Shown: piece by piece, positions 47,700 to 59,452 of the stretch | How the letters are laid out: each line of letters opens with the position of its first letter | Position numbering within the stretch: the stretch's first letter is position 1 | DNA from: Micrasema longulum | Lineage: Eukaryota > Arthropoda > Insecta > Trichoptera > Brachycentridae | Assembly: GCA_022494885.1 (NCBI GenBank) | Contig: JAGVSM010001454.1 | Span: forward strand, 1-64,000 | Direction of reading: 5' to 3' | DNA: 64,000 bases | Notes under the pieces: generated by a model | Told to the model about the DNA's origin: nothing | The model's input: only the letters and a program-made list of their open reading frames with translations | Databases searched by the model: none | Translations under genes and position numbers: made by a program

Positions 47700-49119
47700 A
47701 TTTTACTAATGATTATGTTATAATATCACTTCAAATTAACACCATATTTTAGAATTGTTCCTCTTTTACGACATACATTTTTACAAGATTTCCTCGGTAT
47801 AAACATTCTGAGAAGCTTCATAAACTCTCACAAAACAAAAATACACCAACCACTGTAATACGTATTCTATAGAATGATATATGATCTTTCTATGGAAATG
47901 TTTCTAGGTTTGAAAAGCTTTTTTGACAAGAAAGAGAATAAAGCTGACGGAAGTTCGGATAATGACTGATAAATATTCAGCACATATCATGACTTCCAGA
48001 AAACTGTGTAGCGCATAAATTTTATTAATAAAATAAAAAGTAAAAACATAAAACAAAAGCTCTTATTCTTATGAACAGACGAACAATCAAAATATAATAT
48101 TTAAAATAATGATTAAATGATAAATCCTTTCAAGTTTTGGAACGGTTTAAAAAGGAACAGCGCTTAAAGTTTAATTTAATTTTGAAGTAGTAATACTTAA
48201 ACTTGTACCTCCGTTATTATATCTACAATATATAATATCTGTACCAGGCGCGTTCCGCCCATACATACTGTGGTTACGGCGCATCTCTTGACTATTTGAA
48301 AATAATAATAAGTAGTTAATTGTGAAAAATTAAAAATATGAAAAGGAAATCTTCGTATATTTCTAAAATTATCTTATTCCGTATTTTAATACCTTAACCT
48401 TGACCGTATTCGTTAGATACGCTGGAATCTATACACTATTACACTACTCTTCATCGTAAGTCCAGTTCTATTACAAGTGATCGAATTTCCGCGCACGCGC
48501 ATTTAAGCTTATAGCGTTGTCTTATTGCTCCAACTCGTGTAATGCAAAGAAAGAACGACTCTAATAAGATAAAGCATAAAGATTTTAATAGCGTATTGTT
48601 GAAACTTGTCCAAAATTAAGAATATCTCGAGTTTTTTTAGGTACTTATATAAAACTTAAAAAGCATCATTTTCGTAATATCAAGCGCACTTTATAAAAGA
48701 GTGACTCTATGCTATATCGATTTGAATTAGATATTTATCTATACCTATGTACTATCATGCCTACTAAAAGTAAATACATTATTTTTTGTCAGCCCCTTCT
48801 GAAAATATTCACCGCACGCGTCTGATCAGTACCTTAAAGGATAAATATATATAGAAGTTAAAAATGCAGAAACTATCGCAATAAGCCACTGAATAAAACA
48901 CTGAAGCCCACTTTCGTTGTAAAAATGCTTTTTTAAGTTGAAATAAAAATCTGAATTCCACTTTTTTTTAATGCAAAAAACATCAGTGGTCCCAGATAAA
49001 CTATTTTAATTGGTACTACTATTATTGTTTTAAATCACTATTTATCATTGAAAGTTAAATAAGGTTGGAATTATCTCATTTGGTTTAAAAGTTATCGTGT
49101 TTTGAAAATTGCACAATCA
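47700..49119. other. Intergenic, nothing definite
   Basis: A mildly GC-richer patch at 48240-48290 and 48485-48540 could be promoter-like, but this is not supported further. Confidence 0.4.
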
Positions 49120-49300
49120 AAATACTACAACGACTTACCTTACTACTTGAAAACTTTTACTGGAGACAAATTTAAAATCAATCTGAAAAAGCACATGATG
49201 ACTGAACTAACTAGACTAGACGAGACATAAAATGACTAGACAATATAAAATTTCTAATGTAACCCTAACGGGTTTTTTAAAATTGTAAATAAATAAAAAA
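49120..49300 (+). mobile_element. LINE C-terminal end and 3' tail
   Basis: Reads YYNDLPYYLKTFTGDKFKIN, LKKHMMTEL and a stop, then aatgtaaccctaacgggttt and an A-rich tail with aataaataaa. Confidence 0.7.
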
Positions 49301-49960
49301 AAATTAAAAAAAATCTTATTTCCTTAACATTTCGTTCGATAGGACTCCCGCGGTTTATCCTTTAAGATACAGATATAATGGATTAAAATCGATAAAAGAA
49401 AAAAACAGATGAAAAATACTTTTGAAATGTGCGAACTTGTTGCAAGATAACAATAAATATAACTTTGGGTGTTAGTCTGATAGATTGTTATGGTATACTC
49501 GTATCTATAGTAGTTTATAAGTAGCGCGTATTATTGGTACTATGCTTTTGATGAAAACAGAAACCTTATAAATATTGATTTTGATTGAAATTATTTTTTC
49601 CTTCTTCGCGCGAAAGCTGTATCGAAATATGTACCATTGCTAAGTAGGTAAATATTTTAAAAAAATTATGATATTTAAGAATTTAACAAATCCCGGCATA
49701 CATTTTTTTATCCAATACAGTCTATGGCTCTAAAGGACTTTGATTACTTGAGACCTAAAATAATATAAAATTTTCTGCCGGTGAAGTGGAGAAATAAAAA
49801 AAACATTTTTAATTAGACTGTGTACACCATAAATTGGAATAAGATTGAATAGTTTTGACTGCATTTTGCTGTGTGAATTTACACAGTTTACGTTAAATTT
49901 AATTCTATTAAATTGTTAATATTACCATATTTTATTTCATTGGGTTCTAAATACGAGTAT

Positions 49961-50225
49961 GTCGGCTTCGTGGCGTAATAGCCAGCGCGTTTGCCTACCA
50001 TGCAAGAGGTCTCGGATTCGATTCCCGACATGGTGGATTTGAAATATTTATTTAAAAGGGTGTTTTCACACGACAATATTTCATAGTCCCTGGAATGGTG
50101 CCTTACGCGTAAGACTGGTCATATTACCTCCGTGTGGCAAAAAATGATTGAAATACGTTGCAATTGGTGTACCAATGCAGCGCCCCATGCACCAGTAGGT
50201 GCGGAAAGGGAATGAGATGATGATT
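49961..50225 (+). mobile_element. SINE family A, full-length reference copy
   Basis: Head gtcggcttcgtggcgtaata, gcgcgtttgcctaccatgca, box B ggattcgattcccgaca, then tttcatagtccctgg, aagactggtcatattacctc, aattggtgtaccaatgcagc, ggtgcggaaagggaatgaga and (tga)n. It is about 265 bp and the best preserved in the window. Confidence 0.92.
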
Positions 50226-51904
50226 ATAACTATATAAATATACTAAATTGTCATTTTAAGTTGGTTTTCTAAAACGGGCACTTGTAGTGTCTTTATGAGA
50301 ACTCGCTCTAAAAATTAAAATAAAAGCATCAAGATTTATTTCAATATACTGAGTTATATTTAAAAGGTTTTTTGATCATTTAAATTAAAAACACCTATTA
50401 CTAAAGCAAAGTATATCGTTTAACTTCGGTAGGGACCTTATTGGGTCGCGATGACAACTATTTAAGCACTATCGAAAGATAAAATTTTGTTATCTATAAT
50501 TTTATCATTATGACGGTGTAAGTAAGTTATATCGTCACCTTATTTGAATACAACGTAAGTCACTAAATGATAACTTTACAGTAGACAATAAAAGCTCCAT
50601 AAATCAGTAATTTTGTATGAAAATTTAGTGTTTCTTTTTTTTCAACAAAAACTTTGTGTTTTTAACACACGATTTTTAAGCGTTTTATCCAATAAAATGT
50701 AAACTACTGTACTACTGACCACCAGTCTTATTTGAGAAACACGTTATTTGAAGAATGTGTTTTATCTCTTTTCTGTCAACAAATTATATTATTATTAATG
50801 CAATTGATATTATTTTTCGTTCAAATGATAGAGATTTATGTTATTCTGTGCGGCGAAAAATATTCAATCATAATCTCGAATTCAGAAAAAAAATACTTAC
50901 GTTATATTTAAATAAGGACGACGATATTGAACCTTTTATGAGGATCACGCATGCCGACTGTTAAAAATTCTAAAAAGATTTCGGACTCCTGATTGTATGC
51001 AATATTCACAACATCACAATTTACCCTGCAGGTAATTATTATAGTTTGTTTTATAGTGCGCATATTTTACAAATTTAAATTAATTGAAAAGTTAGTTGCA
51101 ACAGTGCATACGATGCACCTTCGACGATTGTCTCCCCAGAATACCGCATTCCCATGCGAACTAATCGATTGATATCTAACTTTACAGAATTGCATAATCC
51201 TAAAACAACTGCTTCAAAATACATATATGACATTGTTTTTAGGTAAAAAAAAACATCCGCTATAAAACAGAAGCTGATATACCTAATAACTGATCACTTA
51301 TTTAACGTTATCAAGCCTTCAAATGCGTACTAATAATATTGCGTACGTCAATTATTGTTGAAAAAATGTGTTATTTCAATGCATTCGACGTGCGATGGCT
51401 TCTATTGACGAATATATTTCGAATAATGTAATGTTTGGGAGACTTACAAGAGGATTCCTGCAATATTTTGACAGTTGCAGAAATGTAAAATGGACGCGAG
51501 GACCCTTATCACAGAGCGGCACGGTACACACTGCATTGCCCATGAGCGAAGAGTAACTGTGTCGCCTGGACATAGTTTGATAAGGTTCTCTGAGCCGTTA
51601 GGTTATGCCGGTACCTCCGGGTAATTAATTATTATTCACAACTCCAATTACATAAAACACGGTCAATGCACCAGGTGTCACTTTGTAAATGGCGATAAGA
51701 GTGTAATTTAAATGAAATTATTTGTGTTTCGTGTCTTTAACAAACATTTTTTCACAAAACGTTATCCATTCGTTTTGAGCGATCTAACCGCAAGATTAAT
51801 CTAACCGCAAAGGACATCGCAACAGGAAAAGTACAACACTAAAATTAACATAATATGTTCAACTATATTGTTATTCATTAAATATTTTATTGCGTTAATC
51901 ATAT
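50226..51904. other. 1.7 kb intergenic stretch, nothing definite
   Basis: The small frames at 50755-50964 (+) and 51368-51556 (+) lack recognisable motifs. The patch at 51480-51620 is somewhat GC-richer than its surroundings. Confidence 0.4.
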
Positions 51905-51975
51905 ATCGGGCTGTGTTATAATGTTGCGGAATCAGAAATCTAAAGTTCTAAGCTCGAATCCCTCCGACTTCTGTA
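51905..51975 (+). mobile_element. Degenerate SINE family C head
   Basis: atcgggctgtgttataatgt then agctcgaatccctcc keeps the spacing of the family-C head. Confidence 0.4.
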
Positions 51976-52391
51976 TATTTTAAATATAATTGATTCTACG
52001 TTTAGAGTTTCTCCCAGTCGGCGATTTAGATCATACAGTCTATTTTATCTTCCAACCTTCAATAATATTATAGCGCACAATGCATTATATCGTTTGTTAA
52101 GATTATATAATTATGTAGAAAGTTATTTCGATATTCATATATTCAACGATACTTTTATTAATCTATTATAGAAGGACTAATACTGAATTCATAAAATCAA
52201 ATAGCCCTGTTAATTTGGTAAAATTGTTAGTATAATTATTGCTATCAGCAAACTCAATAATATTAGTAGAACTAATTAAAAAAAATAACAACGGAAAGCA
52301 TTTTTAAAAACTTATTTGTAGCTAAATGTTGTGTTTACGTATAACTGATAAATGATATATAAATTCCTGTTCATTCTTTATAAACCAAAAT

Positions 52392-52465
52392 AAATTTACA
52401 ACTCATTAAAAATGGCCCAAAATGGGAATATCATAGATGACGTGCAAACGTTTATTTTAAAATAG
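52392..52465 (+). mobile_element. SINE family C, 3' piece
   Basis: tttacaactcattaaaaatg and a gcccaaaatggg stretch match the 31508-31550 body. Confidence 0.6.
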
Positions 52466-52529
52466 AAAAATGTGTCTTGTATCAAGTGAAATTCCTGAAA
52501 AGGGAAATCGAGAAGAGATAATTTCACGT

Positions 52530-52975
52530 CATAGTGTAGTGATGAGCGCGTTCGATAACTGTAAGGAATGTAGGTATATTGTTGGTGACAACAATATATC
52601 TACAGCCGTCTGCATACCCACACAGCTTGGCAAGTCATTCTAGATTTGTCTCTCCTAGCAAACAGTCGCTCTCTTACCACAATATAATAAGCATTTAGAA
52701 TAAACCACAGTCAACTACAATAAGTCTTATTATTGAACTTCACAAACCACCAGAGGGTATAACAATTGCCGACGAGGATGGGATCCGACTCATCCGATCA
52801 GACGACTGTAAATATATTGTTGTCACCAACAATATACCTACATTCCTTACAACAACCATGCTTGATGTTCGATTCCTGGCAGGGTCAACATCACCTTCTT
52901 CATGTAACAGATGATCGAAAAACGCTGCATTTGGCAAATCAAACCACCGGATGCGGAAAAATAATTGATGAAGCT
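52530..52975 (+). mobile_element. SINE family A copy split by an LTR-derived palindromic insertion
   Basis: The head tagtgtagtgatgagcgcgt stops at 52559 and resumes after the insertion with ccatgcttgatgttcgattc (box B), then cttcatgtaacagatgatcg and ggatgcggaaaaataattg. Removing 52560-52851 and one copy of the 5-bp flank restores a continuous SINE. Confidence 0.78.
52560..52851. mobile_element. LTR-retrotransposon-derived palindromic unit (one LTR, PBS stub, inverted LTR end)
   Basis: It starts TGTAAGGAATG; an LTR-like stretch with aataaa (about 52700) and ...acttcaca or ...ggtataaca at its end is followed by attgccgacgaggatggg, the type of sequence found at the primer-binding edge of Ty3/gypsy-like elements. 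It then runs into 50 bp that is the reverse complement of the LTR start and ends CCTTACA. Flanks ataac (left) and acaac (right) look like a 5-bp target duplication with one change. No gag-pol remains. Confidence 0.65.
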
Positions 52976-53879
52976 GTTGAGTTGTATTATAATAATAAAA
53001 ACTCTGAAGGAAGCGAGGGAACGAAATTGGACTAGGTAGAAAGAGAGTGAGAGATGGTTGTAGTCGGTGATCGCGTGAAAGGAGACAACTTGTTTTATGA
53101 GAAATGAAGACTGGGATATTTGTTGGCAGCCTTAAGAATTCTGGGTAGAAAAATATGGCCTTTTTACCGTCAAAGCAATGAACGGTTTTCAGATTAGAAA
53201 AAAAAGATTCAAGGAGAAAAATATTATAATAATGGGTGGAGAAGATACAATTAATCACAGCTAACAACTATTTCACTATACGGCGTTTCCAAATCGATTA
53301 TACACACTAAAATGATATTATTTGTATACGTATGTACACTGCGTTCGAATTTTTAATAAACCTTTGAATGTGTTAGTGCCTGACGATAGACTATATTATT
53401 TTTGCTCGTGTAAGTACGCACATTTGAATTATTTCTCTTAAAACTTTTTGATACGCACACATAAGCGAAGTTATTAAATGTTTTAATTAACTATACAAGT
53501 ACATAACACAAGTCTCTATCTATAAGACAAATCATAGAGAGGTCGTATTTTCGAAAATGTTTTTTTTTTAATAATGTGTTCATGAAACCTTGTACATGTA
53601 AGGCTGCATTGCGCCATAGAGTGGGTAGGCGAGGAAATCTACCCTTCTCTTTCCAACCCCTAACCACTCTTTAGTCGTATACCGCTAGAAATAGGAAGTA
53701 TGCATACGAGCATTTATGTACTCACTATATACACTATGCACACATTTTTTATTAGATTTTTTTGCTGATATGTAAAAAATAAATTACAAACTATAATTTA
53801 AATTATTTCCATACACAATAATTGTGTTGATTCTGATATGTTGTTGAAATAAACAAATCAGATAATTTAATTATTTTAC
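52976..53879. other. Intergenic, nothing definite
   Basis: The 175-codon minus frame 52740-53267 runs across the SINE/LTR junctions and is not a gene. Confidence 0.5.
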
Positions 53880-53960
53880 TTTTTGTACCTACATAAATAT
53901 ATTTTTACATTAGCGAGCTTATTGCCAAACGGCAATTTCTTTCAAACCATAAAATTAATG
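53880..53960 (-). mobile_element. LINE-type 3' end repeat
   Basis: Reverse complement reads ggtttgaaagaaattgccgt, ttggcaataagctcgctaat and a gtacaaaaagta end, matching 58846-58915 (+). Confidence 0.6.
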
Positions 53961-54369
53961 GTATTATTTACGTAATTTTTATTTCAAAACATATGTGAGG
54001 AAAAAAATAGATAGAAAATATAACTAGCAATGTGGGGATATGAATCCATTAACATTGATACTAGTCTTCAATGGGAAAGGGGAATAAAGAGAGAGGAAAA
54101 GAGGAGAGATTAAGGAAGAGAAAGGAGATATTTCTAACTGAGAGCAAGTGTAGAAATGTCGAAGGATCAACACGATCAAAGTTATAGAAATATACCCTTT
54201 TCAATTTCAATTAAAATTTTCGATTTTATTTATTCATATATGTGTACATTACAAAATAGAATATCTTAATTCATACATATGCAAATAATTAAAGTATTAA
54301 GTTAAAATTAGGTATATATAATGACACATAAATATACATAATATCCAGAGAACAATATGTTTAAAAAGT
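53961..54369. other. Intergenic; purine-rich stretch at 54070-54140
   Basis: gggaaaggggaataaagaga and following ga-rich sequence; nothing else recognised. Confidence 0.4.
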
Positions 54370-55240
54370 AAGAAAATCTTGTAACGAAAAACTCCCTCAG
54401 AGACGTGAAAAATGTCAATGTCCAAAGTAATGTTGTTCAACATAGAGATAGTCCTTCCAACAGGCATAACCATTGGCAGGTTGGTCCTGTATATTAGAAT
54501 GTGAAACAGTCTATTCTGACGCTGTCCAAGGTAAAGTAGCTAAAAGCTAATGCTCTTCATAATTTTAGGGTTGTCAATAATACCGTGCAACAATCAAAAG
54601 AAGTGCGTAGTTAAAGACACATTTCTTCTGGTCTTTAAACTGCTGGAACCGAGCATACACTGAAGGAACTCAGTGGGATAAAACCATGGATAATATCCGC
54701 ACTCCTTCACCGGGAAACCGAAGAAATTTCTTCTAAACCCTCTCCGCCATAAGAGAATGCTTCAACTCACACGGTCCCCAAATCATCGAGCCACTTTCGA
54801 GTCAACTTCGCACCAACGAGTTATAAAAAAATCTCAGTACTCTTGCATTACTAAAAACCCTGGCAATACGCAAGACGAATCCTAACATCTTCAACAAACT
54901 GCTAAAAATTGTTTCGATCTGATCATGAAATGTCAGGGAACTCACCTAATCATATAGACCTTAAATATAACGACAGGAACTGCATGGACTATACAAACTG
55001 TCCTTCTCAATGTGATACTCCGACCGAAAAATCTAAGTACTCGTGCATTACTAAAAACCCTGGCAATACGCAAGACGAATCCTAACATCTTCAACAAACT
55101 GCTAAAAATTGTTTCGATCTGATCATGAAATGTCAGGGAACTCACTTAATCATGTAGACCTTAAATATAACGACAGGAACTGCAGGGACTATACAAACTG
55201 TCCTTCTCAATGTGATACTCCGACCGAAAAATCTTAGACA
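54370..55240 (-). mobile_element. Jockey-like LINE fragment with internal 200-bp tandem duplication
   Basis: The minus strand reads SLTFHDQIETIFSSLLKMLG, FVLRIARVFSNARVLRFF (twice, once per repeat), then YNSLVRS, MIWGPCELKHSLM and KFLRF: distal RT of a Jockey-type element. The repeat unit is 54831-55030 and 55031-55230, exactly 200 bp each. Confidence 0.85.
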
Positions 55241-55340
55241 AAATATCTGGGAATAATAATAGATCAAAATATGAAATGGAAAGAACAAATAGATTCAATG
55301 TGAAAAGGGCTAAAAAAAATATTCCACATATTTTTAAAGC
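55241..55340 (+). mobile_element. LINE RT fragment, opposite orientation
   Basis: Reads KYLGIIIDQNMKWKEQIDS, the YLG block following the RT active site, then stops. Confidence 0.6.
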
Positions 55341-56027
55341 TTACCGTTCATTCATGGAGGCTGACCGCTGTGCAGAAGAGGTAAACCACTAACTGAAAGT
55401 ACATTCTTTCACATACCCGAAACCGTACTAAAAACCGTGGGTCTTCCTATCGGTTTCACTCACACAAAAAAGCAATGTTTTTTTTTGACAAAACACTCTT
55501 TTTAAATTTTAAATTTTAAATTTCATACATCGCGATTTTAATTGAATTTAACTCTATTACTATCACTGTGACCTTTCACTGTGAGTTTGGCAAATTATAC
55601 GTAGGGTCTTTGTTGGATATTGTCAATCATTTTCATGACCATATTACAAACACGAATGATAGCAAAAACTGTATTAATTTGTATCACAATAGCCAATGTC
55701 CATTACAGAAAATTTATTAATTTAATAATATCAGATTGTGTTTATTATTATTTATTATCATATAATATACATACATTTATACATTTATAAAACGTTGCTT
55801 TGACTATCTAACAAGGGTTATTTACCCGTTCTAAGCCAGTCAAAAAATATACATAAAAAACAGTGATCAATACATAGAAAAATAAATAAAGGTATTCGAC
55901 ATATTGAAAAACATATTAAAATACATAGTTTTAAAAAACCGTAAAAAATGTAGTAAAAAATATACTAAAAAACGTATTTAAAAACCCAGTAAAATGTACT
56001 GTAAAAAGAAAATACATAGTAAGAAAC

Positions 56028-56069
<42 letters not shown>

Positions 56070-56183
56070 TTATAGGTATGGTAAAAAACATGTTTTTTAC
56101 TGCAAACATAGTAAAAATAATAACTAAAAAAAACATAGTAAAAGATGTGATAAATATTTAAAAATGTTTAAATATTTATTTAC
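55341..56183. repeat. Low-complexity stretch with aaaaacatagtaaaa-like units and an (AT)n tract
   Basis: From about 55840 to 56170 motifs such as aaaacatagtaaaaa recur irregularly. (AT)n runs from about 56030 to 56065. Confidence 0.6.
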
Positions 56184-56322
56184 GTTACAGTGGTGAATTA
56201 TATTGCAGAACACCCAGGCTTGAGAAAAATCACAATTATTTTTTTGTGTTCTCACCGGGAATCGAACCCGGAACCTTCCGTGGGTAAGTCATGCGTCTTG
56301 ACCACTACACCACGGAGGGCGC
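56184..56322 (-). mobile_element. SINE family B copy
   Basis: Minus head gcgccctccgtggtgtagtg, box B gggttcgattcccgg, then ctcaagcctgggtgttctgc and ttcaccactgtaa. Confidence 0.88.
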
Positions 56323-56930
56323 TATATAATAAAAACAGAGTAAAAAGTAATGAAGATCTTCAAAACTTCAATCAATAAAGAGCTAAAAATATATAATTAC
56401 AATTCAAATAAGATTATTGTACGAGTGTATTATTAGATTATTATTATATTTAACTATAATTATTTTCATTGTTTTAAAATTTCCAAACTCCGACGCCTTT
56501 CATATGTGTCCCGTATGGAGCCCATTTTGAGCATTTACTTTAAAAAATAAAAATAAAACTACATGTCTTTGTATTTTTAATTTGACACGATCCCGTTCTT
56601 TTATCAAGCAAACTTGTTTCTTTACTTAGTATCGTTGAGTAGTCTAACCAAAATAAGTTAGCTTACTTTTTAAGTGCGTCTTTGATGCACATAAAAAATA
56701 TTGATTTTAGCACTTCTACAATTCAAGTTCACTTTTTAACATGATGCACCAGTACTAGCCAAATGAAATTTTTAGTTTCACTTCTTCATAAATAAGAGTA
56801 GTTTTTTAAATAGGTTGTAGAATTTTTTTTCATGTAGCATATTTTTTTTCAGAGCCCTTAAAAGTTAGTTGAAAAATTAAGCTTGCAGATGTTTTTGTGA
56901 AGATTATTATTTATTTTATTTTATTTTATT
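56323..56930. other. Intergenic, nothing recognised
   Basis: AT-rich. Confidence 0.5.
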
Positions 56931-57098
56931 TTTGCACCACAACAGGCCAGGAGGCCCAATTACAGTGGTGAATCACACCACAGAACACCCAGGCTTGAGA
57001 AAAATCACATTGTAATTTTTATGTTCTCACCCGGAATCGAACCTGGAACCTTCCCTGGGTGAGTCAAGCGTCTAGACCACTACACCACGGAGCCCGCC
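56931..57098 (-). mobile_element. SINE family B, full-length reference copy
   Basis: Minus head ggcgggctccgtggtgtagt, tctagacgcttgactcaccc, box B aggttcgattccgggtg, then ctcaagcctgggtgttctgt and gcctcctggcctgttgtggt and a short A/T tail. Confidence 0.9.
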
Positions 57099-57322
57099 AA
57101 AATTATTATTAAATTATTTGAAATTAATTCAAATAACGACTTAAAACTCTATTGTAGGATAAGAAACCTACTATTGAGATACTTAGAAGAAAAAAATTAC
57201 GACCGTGGACTTAATAGTTTGGCTACACTAAGAACATCCTAGCCTAAAATCGGATTTTTACAAAAATTTCTTAAAAATCGGAATAACTTTTCAACAACTG
57301 AATATCGCCGAACATACATAGG

Positions 57323-57368
57323 GATTAAATCAACACTAATCTACGTACAGATCGGTGTTGATTAAATC
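57323..57368. repeat. 46-bp hairpin
   Basis: gattaaatcaacac is exactly mirrored by gtgttgattaaatc; the loop itself contains atctacgtacagat, so nearly the whole unit is self-complementary. Confidence 0.8.
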
Positions 57369-58221
57369 GATAGGCATTGAGGTTCTCCATCGTTCTGCCA
57401 CCGTTGATCCACCCTCCTGTTTATAGTATAGTATAATTCTAGGCAGATACGTTGAAAATATAAATACACATTGAGAAAAATGCAGATATTTTATTCTTAA
57501 CCATAAATTCGACAAAAATCAACTATTTATCGTATTGCACCAATCGTACTTTTCGCGGTGTCGTTAAATTTTCGCGTGGCTGGTACAAAATGCCAAATCG
57601 GCCGGGATACCGGAATCAATGTTTAAAACCCGGACAATCCCGTTCAAACAATATGCTAAAACAGGGACGTATGGTAAGACACAGACCGTTTGATGACTGT
57701 TTACTTCAACAAAATAAATTGTAGAAAATAATAATATTATGTTTATAACTAATACAATTGAATAATTTGGCTCTTTAATCAGTATGAAACACCAAGTATA
57801 GTAATTAGTAAACGAAGGTAATTTTTCTTATTTCTTGACAATCATTGTAAATAATATTTCGTTTAAGTTTAATCTCTTTAACGTTTAATTCTGATGTTTC
57901 CAGTGTAATTTTTTAGGTGCATATTTCTATATTATGTATGACACCGAGTATAATATGTGACAGTTGCTATAGGGCTTCAATTACCTAATGTCCATCAACC
58001 AACAAAAATAATGTTTTATTTTTAATTCATTGTATCGACCGTCCACAAAATAATAATAAAAAACTCACGTGAGTTGTTCTGCGCAGGCAAAATCTGTGCA
58101 TTAAACATTAATTTGCTGCATCGCAAGTGAAATAAACTAACTGACATTTTAAATTCACCCAGTTAGTGGTCGGTGTTGAAAAAACTAATTTCTTATATTA
58201 TTACTACATTCTACTACATTC
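57369..58221. other. Intergenic, nothing recognised
   Basis: AT-rich; no coding signal. Confidence 0.5.
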
Positions 58222-58720
58222 TAGATTACGCTGATGTTTCCATGACTGATTTAATCTGTGAGCAACTCGATATACTTGAATGACTTCAGAATACATGCAT
58301 AAGGTACATTTGTGGTCTTAGGAAATATGACTACATTTCTGATTATCGTAGGCTGAAATGGCTCAAAATTAGACAGCGGAGAGACTATCACTCCCTCTCA
58401 CTTCTGTTCAATGTACTCCATAGTCCTAACGCCTCTATATACCTGCGTGAAACGCTTATCAGTTCATGGTTTACCTCTTCGTTCTAATTCTCAAGGCACC
58501 CTCTCAATATCCATCCACAATTCCTCTTTCTTCTCTAACTCATATAGTGCCCATGCGGCTCGACTGTGGAATCATCTCCCATCCACCATCAAAGATGTTA
58601 CTACATTATCTCTATTTAAATCAAGTCTGAAGAAACATCTCCTTTCTCTTCCTAAATCTCTCCTTTCCTTTTTCCCCTTTTTTCCTTTTTCCCACTGAGT
58701 AATAGTTTTGATTTAAGGTA
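58222..58720 (+). mobile_element. Non-LTR retrotransposon C-terminal fragment
   Basis: Decodes to YADVSMTDLICEQLDILE, LQNTCIRYICGLRKYDYISD, LKWLKIRQRRDYHSLSLLFN, a frame shift near 58430, then SAHAARLWNHLPSTIKDVTT and LSLFKSSLKKHLL. The frame 58411-58698 is the distal half of this fragment. Confidence 0.8.
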
Positions 58721-58845
58721 ATTTATAAACAAATACGTTTTTTTCTATTTTTATATATTTGTTAGCTTTTTAATCATTTTTTCTATTGAATATGTTCTGT
58801 AACTTGAATTATAAAAATAAAACTTTAATTTTATTGGTTGGTTGG

Positions 58846-58915
58846 AAGAAATTGCCATTTGGCAATAAGCCCGCCAATGTACAAATAACATTATGTACAA
58901 AAGTTAAATAAATTA
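58846..58915 (+). mobile_element. LINE-type 3' end repeat
   Basis: gaagaaattgccatttggca, ataagcccgccaatgtacaa; same family as 53880-53960 (-). Confidence 0.6.
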
Positions 58916-59452
58916 TTACATTTCTGTAATCAGTATAATCTAAACACATTTTTTCCTGTTTCTTTATGTACAAAGCATCCAAACTAATTAAAAATATCTT
59001 ATAGAATTAAAACTCAGTTGGTTCACCTTACCTCCAATGAGCTCATTTGTGGCACGACTTGAGTTTCAGAGTGGTTTCAGAACGCAGCTAAAATATCATC
59101 TGACAGATGGCAGGAATTACATTTGTGATGAATTTGTGCTCGATAAATTTACAATTATTTTATGATTTGTTTAATGATGAATAATATAAGAGAAATTGTT
59201 TGAGAGATTTGTCTCGATTTATGTTACATAGTAAATAATTTAACTCGATTTGTGTTTAATTCGCTTATCATCATGAATATTTACTTACTGATAATGTGAT
59301 AATACATACTTCTGATAATAGATTGTGTTATGTGAATGCGCATTTTTTTATGAATGTACACATTCAATGGCACATTGTGTAGGGGCAATATCGTCTTAAT
59401 TAGTGCCTTTAGTAGTTTTCTAAATTGCTTGTAATTGTTTAAAGTAGAAACA
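58916..59452 (+). promoter_or_regulatory. Upstream region and 5' UTR of PGPEP1
   Basis: AT-rich, no repeat recognised. The transcription start should lie here, but no TATA or initiator can be chosen with confidence. Confidence 0.35.

Noticed and set aside
49961..50030. tRNA-like sequence with A and B boxes, considered as a tRNA gene (also at 7817, 17731, 20215, 31399, 56255, 57040, 61729)
   Set aside because: Each continues into a conserved non-tRNA body shared between copies and lacks a closed acceptor stem, so they are SINE heads.
52740..53267. Minus-strand ORF of 175 codons
   Set aside because: It crosses the LTR palindrome and SINE tail and then unrelated AT-rich sequence; composition is Phe/Ser/Leu-rich as in random antisense frames.
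55840..56170. Possible CRISPR-like regularly spaced repeats (aaaacatagtaaaa)
   Set aside because: Spacing and unit are irregular and low-complexity, and the genome is eukaryotic.
59435..59452. Upstream TTG start for PGPEP1
   Set aside because: Non-ATG, and the ATG at 59453 has a strong context and gives the expected family length.
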